Part shown: positions 17,874-26,861 of the stretch, in pieces
Position numbering within the stretch: position 1 is the stretch's first letter
Layout: every line of letters begins with the position of its first letter
NCBI RefSeq assembly: GCF_003172955.1
Contig: NZ_QGKR01000186.1
Location: 90,662-154,661, forward strand
Reading direction: 5' to 3'
DNA length: 64,000 nucleotides
DNA from: Micromonospora acroterricola
GTDB lineage: Bacteria > Actinomycetota > Actinomycetes > Mycobacteriales > Micromonosporaceae
Program-made: the position numbers and the translations under genes
Notes under the pieces: generated by a model
Database searches by the model: none
The model's input: only the letters and a program-made list of their open reading frames with translations
What the model was told of the DNA's origin: nothing

Positions 17874-19244
17874 GTGACGCGTCTGCTCGTCATCGGTGGC
17901 AGCGACGCCGGTATCAGCGCCGGCCTGCGCGCCCGTGAACTCGACCCCGGCGCCGAGGTGACGCTCCTCGTCGCCGATGCCTACCCGAACTTCAGCATCT
18001 GCGGCATCCCGTACCACGTGTCCGGTGATGTCCCCGACTGGCGCAGCCTCGCCCACCGCAGCAGCGACGACCTGGACAAGGCCGGCCTGCGGGTGAGGCT
18101 CAATCACCGTGCCACCGCCATCGACGCGGGCACGCACACGGTCACCGCGACCACGCCGGACGGCACCACCACGACCCTGGACTACGACCGGCTCGTCATC
18201 GGCACCGGGGCCGTCGCGGTACGCCCACCGATCGCCGGCCTCAACCAGCTCGGGCCGGCCGACGGCCTCCACACGCTGCACACCATGGGTGACACCTTCG
18301 CCCTCCTGCAATCGGTGCAGCAGCGCCGGGCGCGCTCGGCGGTCATCGTCGGCGCCGGCTACATCGGCCTGGAAATGGCCGAAGCGCTCACCACCCGCGG
18401 CCTGCAGGTCACCCTCATCGAGCAGGTCAACCAGGTCATGCCCACCATTGACCCGGAGCTGGCCCAACCCCTCGCCGAGCACCTGCAAGGTCAGGACGTC
18501 ACGGTGCGGTGCGCCACCACGGTTCACGCCGTCACCTCCGACGGCGACCGGCTGCGTGTCGACACCGATGCCACCACCTACGAGGCGGACGTCGTCCTTG
18601 TCGTCACCGGAGTCCGCCCAGACACCGACCTCGCCGCAACCGCGGGCGTCACCCTCGGCGTGCACGGTGCGATCGCGGTCGACCGACAGATGCGCACCAA
18701 CCTGCCCGACGTCTTCGCCGCCGGTGACTGTGTGCACACCTACCACCGGCTCCTCGACCGGCACGTGTACCTGCCGCTGGGCAGCACCGCCCACAAGCAG
18801 GGCCGGGTCGCGGGCACGAACGCGCTCGGCGGGGAAGCCTTGTTCGCCGGATCGCTGGGCACCCAGGCCGTCAAGGTCTTCGACCTCGTCGCCGCCGGCA
18901 CCGGGCTGCGCGACGACCACGCCCGCAAGGCCGGCTACGACCCGGTCACCGTGGCCTCCACCGCCGACGATCACAAGGCGTACTACCCAGGCGCGACACC
19001 CGTCCGAGTCCGAGTCACCGGGGACCGCCGCACCGGCAGACTCCTCGGCGCGCAACTGCTCGGCACCCGCGGTGCTGAAATCGCCAAGCGCATCGACACG
19101 TACGCCACCGCTATCTCCTACGGCGCCAGCATCGCCGACATCGCCGAGCTCGACCTGTCGTACACCCCACCGTTGGGCAGCCCGTGGGACGCCGTGCAGA
19201 TCGCCGCCACGAACTGGCAGCGAGAGGTGACGGAGAAGCGCTGA
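17874..19244 (+). CDS. CoA-disulfide-reductase-like FAD oxidoreductase of the ars cluster
   Basis: This 456-residue pyridine nucleotide-disulfide oxidoreductase has GTG start 17874 with AGGGAGAAAC upstream. The FAD motif is LLVIGGSDAGISAGLRAREL. A single redox Cys lies in NFSICGIPYHVSGD near residue 43, as in CoA-disulfide reductase/NADH oxidase members. NAD binding is at IVGAGYIGLEMAEAL, and ATGDCVH-like AAGDCVHTYH near 285 precedes a C-terminal dimerisation domain. It follows arsC-trxB in the same direction and probably shares their transcript. A thiol reductase or NADH oxidase role supporting arsenate reduction is likely; its exact substrate is unknown. Confidence 0.85.
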   Translation: MTRLLVIGGSDAGISAGLRARELDPGAEVTLLVADAYPNFSICGIPYHVSGDVPDWRSLAHRSSDDLDKAGLRVRLNHRATAIDAGTHTVTATTPDGTTTTLDYDRLVIGTGAVAVRPPIAGLNQLGPADGLHTLHTMGDTFALLQSVQQRRARSAVIVGAGYIGLEMAEALTTRGLQVTLIEQVNQVMPTIDPELAQPLAEHLQGQDVTVRCATTVHAVTSDGDRLRVDTDATTYEADVVLVVTGVRPDTDLAATAGVTLGVHGAIAVDRQMRTNLPDVFAAGDCVHTYHRLLDRHVYLPLGSTAHKQGRVAGTNALGGEALFAGSLGTQAVKVFDLVAAGTGLRDDHARKAGYDPVTVASTADDHKAYYPGATPVRVRVTGDRRTGRLLGAQLLGTRGAEIAKRIDTYATAISYGASIADIAELDLSYTPPLGSPWDAVQIAATNWQREVTEKR

Positions 19245-19283
19245 GGCGAACGGCTTCGCGTCTGAGCCCAGCGGCCGAGCCGG

Positions 19284-19652
19284 TCAGGACACGATCGGCA
19301 GGAGACGCCGCTTCGGCAGGAGGTGCTTGACGGGTTCCAGCTGCCCAGGGTTGAGGGAGTACCAGACCCAGCTGCCGCGCTTGTTGCGATTCAGCACGCC
19401 CGCCTCGACCAGGATCTTCAGGTGGTGGCTGATCGCCGGCTGGGTCATGTCGAACGCCTCGGTCAGGTCACAGACGCACGCCTCACCGCTCGGCGCGACC
19501 TCGATGATCGACAGGATCTGCAGCCGGGTGGGGTCGGAGAGGGCCTTGAACAGCCGGGCGAACTGTTCGGCGTCGACGCGCGGTAACGGCGGCCCCACCG
19601 GAGCGGGCGCGCACGCTGGCGCGACGGCCGGGGCGGTGGCGGCGGAAGACAT
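19284..19652 (-). CDS. arsR: ArsR-family repressor (CVCDL type), behind a PHO-box-like element
   Basis: This 122-residue ArsR has an Ala/Pro-rich N-terminus, then LFKALSDPTRLQILSIIEVA. The metalloid-binding recognition helix is GEACVCDLTEAFDMTQPAI, followed by SHHLKILVEAGVLNRNKRGS. Its C-terminus (PKRRLLPIVS) lacks extra Cys. It is transcribed away from the pst operon side but in the same direction, ending convergent with the flavoprotein at 17874-19244. Upstream at 19682-19714 lies a triple GTTCACC-like direct repeat, suggesting PhoP control of an arsenic regulator. Confidence 0.87.
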   Translation of the reverse strand: MSSAATAPAVAPACAPAPVGPPLPRVDAEQFARLFKALSDPTRLQILSIIEVAPSGEACVCDLTEAFDMTQPAISHHLKILVEAGVLNRNKRGSWVWYSLNPGQLEPVKHLLPKRRLLPIVS

Positions 19653-19681
19653 GATCCGAGTCTAGGAAGCCCTGCTCAGGG

Positions 19682-19714
19682 GTCGAATGACCGGAAGGTG
19701 AACAGCAAGTGACG
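19682..19714 (-). promoter_or_regulatory. Candidate PHO box upstream of arsR
   Basis: Reading the minus strand, three contiguous 11-mers occur: CGTCACTTGCT, GTTCACCTTCC, GGTCATTCGAC. The centre copy matches the GTTCACC consensus of actinobacterial PhoP direct-repeat units; the outer two differ at two positions or fewer in the first seven. It lies 30-62 nt before the arsR start at 19652. Confidence 0.5.
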
Positions 19715-19729
19715 CCGATCACGAGGTGA

Positions 19730-20463
19730 CTACGGTGGGTCGAGACGGTATCCCATCCCGCGTACGGAAACGATGATCGAGGGTTTCCGCAGGTTATCGC
19801 CGAGCCGGCGCCGCAGGCGCCGAATGTGCACGTTCAGGCTGTTGGACGCGTCCCCTTCGCCGCTCCAGAGCAGCCGGTTGATCTGGTGTCGGGTGACGAC
19901 CCGGCGGGCGTGCAGCATGAGCAGGTGCAACAGCTCGAACTCCCGCATCGGCAGTTCGATGCGCCTGCCGGCCAGCCGCACCTCGTGCGCGCCGGGTCCA
20001 GCCGCAGCGTCCCCACCTCCACGGCGACCTGAAAGTCCGCCGCGGTGTCCGGGGAGATCGCGCGCAGCATCGGCAGGATTTCCGTGACGCGGTACGGTCG
20101 GGCGACGCAGGCGGTGGCACCTGCGGCGAGGGCGAGGCTGCCTTCCATTCCGTCGTGCTCTCCCACCCCGACGAGGGTGGGAATGCAGGCGCGGGTGTGC
20201 AGGGCGCGCGCGATGGTCGAGCCGCGCATGGGCGGGACGTCGGTGGCCGTGAGGACGGCGTCGGGTAGCAGCGCGCCGGCCTGCAGCAGGGCGTCGGCCG
20301 GGTCGCCGGTGACGACGACGTCGATCTGCCGCTCCTGCAGCTGCTCGGCGAGGGCGTTGGCCGTGCTGGTGTCGGGGTCGAGGACCAGGAGCAGGAATCG
20401 GGTCCTGGTGGTCTGCGGTGTCATGGGTTGGCACCGCGGCGTCTCGATGGAATCGGGCTGCAT
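19730..20463 (-). pseudogene. OmpR/PhoB-type response regulator with degenerate receiver, frameshifted
   Basis: Frame 1 from ATG 20463 gives a receiver-like domain ([39 protein letters not shown]). Frame 2 gives a complete winged-helix output domain (ELPMREFELLHLLMLHARRV, NSLNVHIRRLRRRLGDN, GMGYRLDPP). They join if one G is added in the GACCCGGCGCG stretch near 19993, yielding 244 residues. In the receiver the usual phospho-Asp position is Ala (PDAVLTA) and the KP lysine is Arg (VARPYR), so it would be an atypical, phosphorylation-independent regulator. It is the last gene of the pstSCAB operon, 30 bp after pstB. Whether the frameshift is real is open. Confidence 0.75.
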
Positions 20464-20493
20464 TGTTGGCCTTCGCTGACGAGATTGGGCGGG

Positions 20494-21396
20494 TCAGCCG
20501 AATCGGCCGGTGATGTATTCCTCGGTGCGCTTCTGGGCCGGGTTGGTGAAGATCTTGTTGGTGGTGTCGTACTCGATGAGCCGGCCGTGTCGCTCGCCCT
20601 GCTCGTCGACCTCGGCGGTGAAGAACGCGGTGCGGTGCGAGACCCGGGCGGCCTGCTGCATGTTGTGGGTGACGATGACGATGGTGTAGTCGCGGCTCAG
20701 CTCGAACATCAGGTCTTCGATCTTGCTGGTGGCGATCGGGTCGAGCGCCGAGCACGGCTCGTCCATGAGGATGACCTCGGGGCTTACGGCGATGGTGCGG
20801 GCGATGCACAGCCGTTGCTGCTGCCCACCGGACAGGGCGAGAGCTGACTGCTTCCGCTTGTCTTTGACCTCGTCCCACAGGGCGGCGCGGCGCAGGGCCT
20901 TCTCCACCAGCTCGTCCATGTTGGACACTCGCATGCCCGTGACGCGGGGGCCGTAGGCGATGTTGTCGTAGATCGACTTGGGGAACGGGTTGGGTTTCTG
21001 GAACACCATGCCGATACGGCGGCGGACCTCGATGGGGTCGACCTCACGGGCGTAGAGGTCCTCGCCGTGGTAGGTGACCCGGCCGGCGACGCGGGCGCCG
21101 GGGATGAGGTCGTTCATCCGGTTGAGCGAGCGCAACACGGTGGACTTGCCGCACCCGGAGGGGCCGATCAGGGCGGTGATCTGGTGCCGGCCGATGGTCA
21201 TGTCGACGCCTCGGACGGCCTGGTAGTCACCGTAGAAGATGTTGACATCCTCCAGACGAAGGACCTGCTCGTCGTCGCCGCGGGGTGCTCCTTCGTTCCG
21301 GTTGGCGGGGTTGACCAGCGCCACCGGAGGTGGTGCCGGGCGGGTGCTGCTCACGGTGTCGGTCACGTCGGGGGCCTTTCGGTTCGGATCGCTCAC
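20494..21396 (-). CDS. pstB: Phosphate ABC transporter ATP-binding protein
   Basis: This ATPase powers high-affinity phosphate uptake. Walker A is [10 protein letters not shown], the signature [16 protein letters not shown], Walker [14 protein letters not shown], and the H-loop [14 protein letters not shown]. The PstB-typical [16 protein letters not shown] insert is present. From GTG 21396 it has 300 residues with a 45-residue Pro-rich N-terminal extension; an in-frame GTG at 21366 has a better ribosome binding site (GAAAGG) and may be the true start. It is third from last in a tight operon with pstA upstream and a response regulator downstream. Confidence 0.95.
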   Translation of the reverse strand: MSDPNRKAPDVTDTVSSTRPAPPPVALVNPANRNEGAPRGDDEQVLRLEDVNIFYGDYQAVRGVDMTIGRHQITALIGPSGCGKSTVLRSLNRMNDLIPGARVAGRVTYHGEDLYAREVDPIEVRRRIGMVFQKPNPFPKSIYDNIAYGPRVTGMRVSNMDELVEKALRRAALWDEVKDKRKQSALALSGGQQQRLCIARTIAVSPEVILMDEPCSALDPIATSKIEDLMFELSRDYTIVIVTHNMQQAARVSHRTAFFTAEVDEQGERHGRLIEYDTTNKIFTNPAQKRTEEYITGRFG

Positions 21397-21411
21397 AGTG
21401 GGGGTGGCCTG

Positions 21412-22332
21412 CTACCAGCGCTTTTGGAACCTGTTGCGGATGAGGATCGCGGCGGAGTTCAGCGCGAGGAGGATGACCAGCAGCAGCACGATCGCCGCGG
21501 CGGCGAGCTCCTGGAACTCGGCCTGCGGCTCCTTGATCAGGTTGTAGATCTGGATCGGCAGGGTGGTGTACGACGACAGCAGGCTGTCGGGGTTGAACCG
21601 GATGAAGGTGACCGCGCCGAGCAGGATCAGCGGGGCCGCCTCCCCCAGGGCTCGTGACAGGGCGAGGATCGCGCCGGTGGACATGCCGGGGACGGCGGCG
21701 GGCAGGACCTGCCGCCAGGTGGTCTGCCATCTGGTCGCGCCGAGCGCGTAGGAGGCTTGCCGGATCGAGCGCGGCACCGCGCGTAGCGCTTCTCGGCTGG
21801 CGATGATGACGACGGGCAGGACGAGTAGGGACAGCACGATCGCGGCGGTGATGACGGTGAACCCGAGACCGATCACCCGGGCGATCAGCCCGAGGCCGAG
21901 GATGCCGAACACGATGGACGGGACACCGGCGAGGTTCTGGATGTTGAGTTCCAGCAGCCGGTTGTACCAGCGGGTGTTGTCGGCGTACTCCTCCAGGTAG
22001 ATCGCCGAGGCGATGCCGATCGGCAGACAGATCGCGGCGGTCAGGCCGATGACCCACAGCGTGCCGGTGATCGCCGATTGGACGCCGGCGCGGGCGACCC
22101 GGGAGGCGGCCCCGGTGGGCATCTCCTGCCACAGGCGTGGGTCGAGCCGGTTCCAGCCCTTGATGACCGCGAAGGCGATCAACGCAACCAGGAACGCGAA
22201 GGCGACCAGCAGGCAGAATTGCAGCGCGAGCTTGAACAGCACCTCGCCGGGGCGCGATCGCCGCTGGCTCAGCGACGGCCGGTGGCGCGGGTTCGCCGCG
22301 TGGGAGGCCGGCGGTGTGGACGTCGTACTCAC
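21412..22332 (-). CDS. pstA: Phosphate ABC transporter permease
   Basis: This 306-residue inner-membrane permease has about six hydrophobic segments and the EAA-type cytoplasmic loop (REALRAVPRSIRQASYALGA, TRWQTTWRQVLPAAVPG). LYRWYNRLLELNIQNLAGVPS-like sequence (EYADNTRWYNRLLELNIQ) is typical of PstA. Its GTG start overlaps the pstC stop (GTGA). It works with PstC to form the phosphate channel. Confidence 0.94.
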   Translation of the reverse strand: MSTTSTPPASHAANPRHRPSLSQRRSRPGEVLFKLALQFCLLVAFAFLVALIAFAVIKGWNRLDPRLWQEMPTGAASRVARAGVQSAITGTLWVIGLTAAICLPIGIASAIYLEEYADNTRWYNRLLELNIQNLAGVPSIVFGILGLGLIARVIGLGFTVITAAIVLSLLVLPVVIIASREALRAVPRSIRQASYALGATRWQTTWRQVLPAAVPGMSTGAILALSRALGEAAPLILLGAVTFIRFNPDSLLSSYTTLPIQIYNLIKEPQAEFQELAAAAIVLLLVILLALNSAAILIRNRFQKRW

Positions 22333-23273
22333 TCGTACACCTCCCGGAACTTGCGGACCAGCCGGATAGACAGGGCGTTGAGGGCGAAGGTGAACAGGAA
22401 CAAGGTGGTGCCCACCGCGAAGATGGTCAGATAGTCGAGGGAGTCCACCGGCAGGTCACCCTGGGCGGCGCCGGCGATGAAGCTGGTCATGGTCGCGGCG
22501 CCGTCGATGGGCGACCACGGGATGCCATCGGTCTTCAATCCGGCGGCGATCGTGACGATCATCGTCTCCCCGAGCGCCCTGGAGACCCCGAGTACGATCG
22601 CGGCGACGATCCCCGACAACGCCCCGGGCACCACGACGCGGGTGGCGACCTGCATCTTCGTCGACGCCAGGGCGTAGGCACCCTCGCGCAGGCTCTGCGG
22701 CACGGCGCTCATCGCGTCCTCGGCCAGGCTGGCCACGGTGGGCACGATCATGATGCCCATGGCGATGCCGGCGACCAGGAGGTTCTGGAACTCCGGCTTG
22801 TCGTCGCTGGGCCACAGGTCGATCAGGAGGGGGTTGAGGAAGGTCAGGGCGAAGAACCCGTACACCACGGTCGGGATGCCGGCGAGAACCTCGAGGATCG
22901 GCTTGAGGAGCTTGCGGGTGCCGGGTCGGGCGTACTCGGACAGGTAGATCGCCGCCCCGATGCCCAGCGGTACCGCGATGACCGTCGCGATCAGCGTCAC
23001 CCACAGCGTGCCGACCAGCAGGGGCAGCACCCCGTACTGCTTGATCGAGAACAGCGGGGTCCACTGCGTACCGGTGACGAACTCGATGATGCTGACCTCG
23101 CCGAAGAACTCCACCGTGGGGAACAGCAGCGAGACGACGATACCGATGGTCGTCGCGATGGAGACCACCGCGGCGAGGACGAGGAACCCTTCGATGACGC
23201 GTTCGCCGGGCCGGCGGCGTCCCCGCCGCACAGAGGCGGCGGGGACGGGGGCTCCGGGGGTGATGACCGCCAC
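22329..23273 (-). CDS. pstC: Phosphate ABC transporter permease
   Basis: This 314-residue permease has six membrane segments and the loop EDAMSAVPQSLREGAYALAS followed by TKMQVATRVVVPGALSGIVA, the EAA interaction site for PstB. VLAGIPTVVYGFFAL is a characteristic PstC segment. It starts with GTG 8 bp after the pstS stop and overlaps pstA, so it is clearly in one operon. Confidence 0.94.
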   Translation of the reverse strand: MAVITPGAPVPAASVRRGRRRPGERVIEGFLVLAAVVSIATTIGIVVSLLFPTVEFFGEVSIIEFVTGTQWTPLFSIKQYGVLPLLVGTLWVTLIATVIAVPLGIGAAIYLSEYARPGTRKLLKPILEVLAGIPTVVYGFFALTFLNPLLIDLWPSDDKPEFQNLLVAGIAMGIMIVPTVASLAEDAMSAVPQSLREGAYALASTKMQVATRVVVPGALSGIVAAIVLGVSRALGETMIVTIAAGLKTDGIPWSPIDGAATMTSFIAGAAQGDLPVDSLDYLTIFAVGTTLFLFTFALNALSIRLVRKFREVYE

Positions 23274-23281
23274 GAGTCCGC

Positions 23282-24247
23282 TCAGGCCTTCGTCAGGGTC
23301 GCGAACTCGGACTTCAGGGTCTCCTTCTGGGAAGCGGTCAGCGGCACGTACTTGGCTTCCTTGACGACCTCGTCGATGCTCTCGATGTAGAAGTCGACGA
23401 AGCCCTTGACCTGCTTCTTGGCGATGCCCTTGTCGGAGACGTAGATGAACAGCGGCCGGGACAGCGGCTTGTAGCTGCCGTCCTGCGCGTTGGCCACGCT
23501 CGGCTCGACACAGCCGGCGCCACCGTCGACCTTGACGAGCTTCAGCTTGTCGGCGTTCTCCTCGTAGTAGGTGAACCCGAAGTAACCGAGCCCGCCCTTG
23601 GAGCCGCTCACCCCTTGCACCGTGACGTTGTCGTCCTCGGTCGGGGTGTAGTCGGTGCGGTGCGCCTTCTCCTTGCCGTTGATCGCGGCGGTCCAGTAGT
23701 CGAAGGTGCCGGAGTCGGTACCGGCGCCGAACAGCTTCAGCGGCTCGTTCGGGAACTTCGGGTCGACCTGGTTCCAGTTGTTGACCTTCGAGCCCGGCTC
23801 CCAGATCGCCTTGAGCTGCGGCACCGTCAGGCAGTCAGCCCAGGTGTTGTCCTTGCTGACCACCACCGACAGCGCGTCGTTGGCCACGATCAACTCGACG
23901 TACTTGACGCCGTTCTTGTCGCACTCGGCCTTCTCGGTGTCCTTGATCGGCCGGGAGGCATCGGAGATGTCGGTCTCGCCGTTGCAGAACTTCTTGAACC
24001 CGCCGCCGGTGCCGGTGATGCCCACCGTGACGTTCACCTTGGCCTGCTCGTCGGCGAACAGCTCGGCCGCCGCCTTGCTCAGCGGACCGACCGTGCTCGA
24101 CCCGTCGACCTTCACGTCGCCGGACAGCTCAGCCGCGGCACCGGTCCCGGTGCCACCGTCGTTGTTGTCGCTGCCACAGGCAGCCAGACCGACCGTCAGG
24201 ACCAGCGCGACTGACGCCAGGCCCAGCCCACGCACCGTCTTGATCAC
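23282..24247 (-). CDS. pstS: Phosphate-binding lipoprotein
   Basis: This 321-residue periplasmic-type binding lipoprotein has signal peptide residues 1-23 and lipobox VGLAAC with Cys near 24. Phosphate-contact signatures include KVDGSSTVGPLSKAAAEL near 48 and GTGGGFKKFCNGETDISDAS (about 80-100). GADSGTFDYW-like AGTDSGTFDYWTAAIN lies near 180. GTG start 24247 has AGAGGACGAATT upstream. A two-unit PHO box lies about 110 bp upstream. It captures phosphate, and with lower selectivity arsenate, for PstCAB. Confidence 0.95.
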   Translation of the reverse strand: MIKTVRGLGLASVALVLTVGLAACGSDNNDGGTGTGAAAELSGDVKVDGSSTVGPLSKAAAELFADEQAKVNVTVGITGTGGGFKKFCNGETDISDASRPIKDTEKAECDKNGVKYVELIVANDALSVVVSKDNTWADCLTVPQLKAIWEPGSKVNNWNQVDPKFPNEPLKLFGAGTDSGTFDYWTAAINGKEKAHRTDYTPTEDDNVTVQGVSGSKGGLGYFGFTYYEENADKLKLVKVDGGAGCVEPSVANAQDGSYKPLSRPLFIYVSDKGIAKKQVKGFVDFYIESIDEVVKEAKYVPLTASQKETLKSEFATLTKA

Positions 24248-24356
24248 AATTCGTCCTCTTCAGACAGGCCGGCGGGTATCGCCGGTGCTCGTTCGGGGTC
24301 GGCTGTCTTTCACCGACGAGCTCATAAAAGATTGCTTATGTGATCGCATATCGTCG

Positions 24357-24378
24357 ACTAGGTGAACGGAAGCTGAAC
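24357..24378 (-). promoter_or_regulatory. PHO box of the pst operon
   Basis: On the minus strand two adjacent 11-nt direct-repeat units, GTTCAGCTTCC and GTTCACCTAGT, match the actinobacterial PhoP consensus (GTTCACC in the first seven positions). They lie 110-131 nt upstream of pstS. Confidence 0.7.
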
Positions 24379-24439
24379 ATAAGCGAGTGTTTATTTCCCC
24401 TTGCCAGGATGCCTGAAGCTACGCATCGATTCCCTTGCC

Positions 24440-24461
24440 GTTCACTCTTCGTTCACTCTCA
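24440..24461 (+). promoter_or_regulatory. Second PHO-box-like repeat in the phoX-pstS gap
   Basis: GTTCACTCTTC and GTTCACTCTCA are adjacent 11-nt units on the plus strand, 62 bp from the pstS PHO box and in opposite orientation. They may strengthen PhoP binding at the pst promoter. Confidence 0.6.
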
Positions 24462-24511
24462 ACATGCAGCAGAAGCCCTGACCTCGGGGTGGACTCGCAT
24501 GAGCTGACAGG

Positions 24512-24546
24512 GCGGGCGCCCGGACCGTGGTGGTCGGGGCGCCCGC
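24512..24546 (-). terminator. Hairpin downstream of phoX
   Basis: GCGGGCGCCC (24512-24521) pairs perfectly with GGGCGCCCGC (24537-24546), and the loop holds a further GGACC/GGTC pairing. It starts 15 bp after the phoX stop. No T-tract follows, as is common in these genomes. Confidence 0.6.
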
Positions 24547-24560
24547 AATTGGTGGGCAGT

Positions 24561-26660
24561 TCAGGCGCCGATCTGTCGGCCGTCGAGACGCCAGACGCTG
24601 ATCACGGCCGGGCGGGCGTAGTCGCCATCCGGCCAGGTGGAGGCGGGGTTGTCCATGCTCGCACCATCGATTTCGCCGGGGTGCTGGACGGAGACGAACG
24701 CGGTGCGATTGTCGTCGCTCAGGGACGCGGACGCTTGCTCCGCGCCGATCGGGACGGTGAGGAACTGCTTCACGTGTCCGCGTTCGGGGCCGTCGAGGGG
24801 CACGGCGAACAGGCCGTCGTTGGAGCCGAGCGCGTTACCGTCGGTGGAGATCCACAGGTTGCCGTGGGCGTCGAAGTCGAGGTTGTCGGGGCAGGAGATC
24901 GGGCTGACCTTGGTCTTGTCGTAGCCGGCGAAGTACGTCGACGGGTCGGCCGGGTCGCCGCACACGATCGGAACCGTCCAGGTGAACGTGGTCGCCGCGT
25001 TGTCGCCGCCGTCCTCAGTGATCTCCAGGATATGGCCGTGCCGGTTGTTCGATCGAGGATTGACCTCGTCAGCGGCCGGTTGCCCGGCAGCACCACGGCG
25101 GGTGTTGTTGGTCAACGCGGCGTACACCTTGCCGGTGCGCAGGTTCGGCGCGACGTCCTCGGGGCGGTCCATCTTCGTGGCACCGACCGCGTCGGCGGCC
25201 AGCCGGGTGTGCACCAGGACCTCATCGACGCTCATGCCGGGAAGCAGGGACTGCCGACCCTGGGCGAGGGGGATCCACCGGCCCGTGCCGTTGAACGCCC
25301 CGTCGGCGGGCAACGCGCCCGAACCGTCGATCTCAGACGCGGAGCTGAACCCGAACGACGCGACGTACAACGTTCCCGACTCCAGCAACGTCATGTTGTG
25401 TGCCCGGTCGGAGGGCTTGTCGCCCCGGCGCATCGTCTGGTCCGAGACGAACTTGTACAGGTAGTCGAAGCGCTCGTCGTCGCCCATGTAGGCCACAACC
25501 CGGCCTTCGCGGGCGAGGATGATCTCCGCGCCCTCGTGCTTGAAGCGACCCAGTGCCGTGTGCTTGCGCGGGGTGGATTTCGGGTCGTGCGGGTCGAGTT
25601 CCAGGATCCAGCCGAACCGGTTGGCCTCGTTCGGGTGGGCGCTCAGGTCGAACCGGGCGTCGGCGCGCTCCCACTTGCGTGACCCGGACGGGTAGCGGTT
25701 GACGGTGTCGATGCCGTAGCGGGTCAGGGCAGGCTTGGCCCCGGCGGGGACGGCCTCGCCGCCGACGAAGTACTGGTTGAAGTTCTCCTCGCCGGACAGG
25801 ATCGTGCCCCACGGGGTGAGTCCGCCGGCACAGTTGTTCAGCGAGCCGAGCACCATGGTGCCGGATGGGTCGGCCGCGGTGCGTAGCAGCGCCGAGCCGG
25901 CAGCCGGGCCGGTGAACCGCATCGGTGTGCCGGCGGTGATCCGCCGGTTCCACCGCCGCGTCCCGCGGGCAACCGGCACCCACCGCCCGGTGTCACCGAC
26001 CCGCTCGATCTCCACCACACTGAGCCCGTGGGCGGCCATCGACACCCGGACCTGCTCCACCGTCAGCGCCTCCGGCGTGGTGTAACCGGGGAACATCAGG
26101 TTCTCGTTGGTGTACTCGTGGTTGACCACCAGCAGCGCCCGGCGGCCGTGCCGGTCCAGCGGCAGGGTCACGAGCCAGTCGTTGTTGTAGCCGAACTGCC
26201 TGGCCTGCGCTGCGGCGCTCTGCCGATCGGCCCGGAAGGCCGGCGCTCCCGGCACGACCGGGTCGCCCCACCGGAGGATGACCGCGTTGTCGTAGCCGTT
26301 GGGCACGATGACGGTGTCCAGGGTGTTGGGCGGGATGGGCTTGAACGTCAGCCCTGCGCCGTTGATTGGTGGGCGGGGCCCGGTATGGCCCGCTGGGGCC
26401 ACGGCCTCCGCCGGGGCGGCATCGGTGGCCAGAGCAGCGGCGCCGGCGCCGATGACCAGGGCGCCGAGAGAACCGGCGCGCAGCAGGCCGCGACGGGACA
26501 CCTCAGCGGTGACCACGTCAGCGAAGTACGGATTGTCCGAGTTATTGGGGGCCGCGTGCGAGCAGGCGTTCCCGCAGCGGTACAGGCAGGTCATCGCACT
26601 GCGACCGCCGTGACCGGGCAGTAGCGGCAGCGAACGAGTTGGACGGGGCGAGGCCGTCAT
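24561..26660 (-). CDS. phoX: PhoX-type alkaline phosphatase (DUF839), Tat-exported
   Basis: This 699-residue protein is chosen from ATG 26660 because GGGAGGACCG precedes it. The N-terminal CLYRCGNACSH segment and the twin-arginine signal SRRGLLRAGSLGALVIGAGA (about residues 50-70) are typical of PhoX. The body shows PhoX landmarks such as NHEYTNENLMFPGY, CAGGLTPWGTILSGEENF, RFGWILELDPHDP and NLDFDAHGNLWISTDGN, which line the Ca/Fe centre of this family. It releases phosphate from organic esters outside the membrane and feeds the neighbouring Pst system. It is divergent from an arsR-ACR3 operon; no clear PHO box was found upstream. Confidence 0.92.
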   Translation of the reverse strand: MTASPRPTRSLPLLPGHGGRSAMTCLYRCGNACSHAAPNNSDNPYFADVVTAEVSRRGLLRAGSLGALVIGAGAAALATDAAPAEAVAPAGHTGPRPPINGAGLTFKPIPPNTLDTVIVPNGYDNAVILRWGDPVVPGAPAFRADRQSAAAQARQFGYNNDWLVTLPLDRHGRRALLVVNHEYTNENLMFPGYTTPEALTVEQVRVSMAAHGLSVVEIERVGDTGRWVPVARGTRRWNRRITAGTPMRFTGPAAGSALLRTAADPSGTMVLGSLNNCAGGLTPWGTILSGEENFNQYFVGGEAVPAGAKPALTRYGIDTVNRYPSGSRKWERADARFDLSAHPNEANRFGWILELDPHDPKSTPRKHTALGRFKHEGAEIILAREGRVVAYMGDDERFDYLYKFVSDQTMRRGDKPSDRAHNMTLLESGTLYVASFGFSSASEIDGSGALPADGAFNGTGRWIPLAQGRQSLLPGMSVDEVLVHTRLAADAVGATKMDRPEDVAPNLRTGKVYAALTNNTRRGAAGQPAADEVNPRSNNRHGHILEITEDGGDNAATTFTWTVPIVCGDPADPSTYFAGYDKTKVSPISCPDNLDFDAHGNLWISTDGNALGSNDGLFAVPLDGPERGHVKQFLTVPIGAEQASASLSDDNRTAFVSVQHPGEIDGASMDNPASTWPDGDYARPAVISVWRLDGRQIGA

Positions 26661-26861
26661 CGGTCCTCCCAGGGAAGATCGGAGATGCGGACACCTGCGG
26701 ACGCTAGAAACGTCAGATAGACCGCCAGCGAACTCCGAGGCGACGAACCCACCACCAGCGGATGAACGCGACATGGACATCAAATTTCAGGACCGCGAAT
26801 CGTTCACTCAGCACCGGCCGCAGGTTGACGATCCGATCCATATCAGCGAGGATTTAATTCA

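Noticed and set aside
24471..24560. Plus-strand gene between pstS and phoX
   Set aside because: The frame starting near 24435 runs antisense through phoX and has no domain.
26780..26861. Possible PHO box before phoX
   Set aside because: Only one good GTTCACT unit (near 26806) is visible and neighbouring 11-mers do not match, so no site was called.
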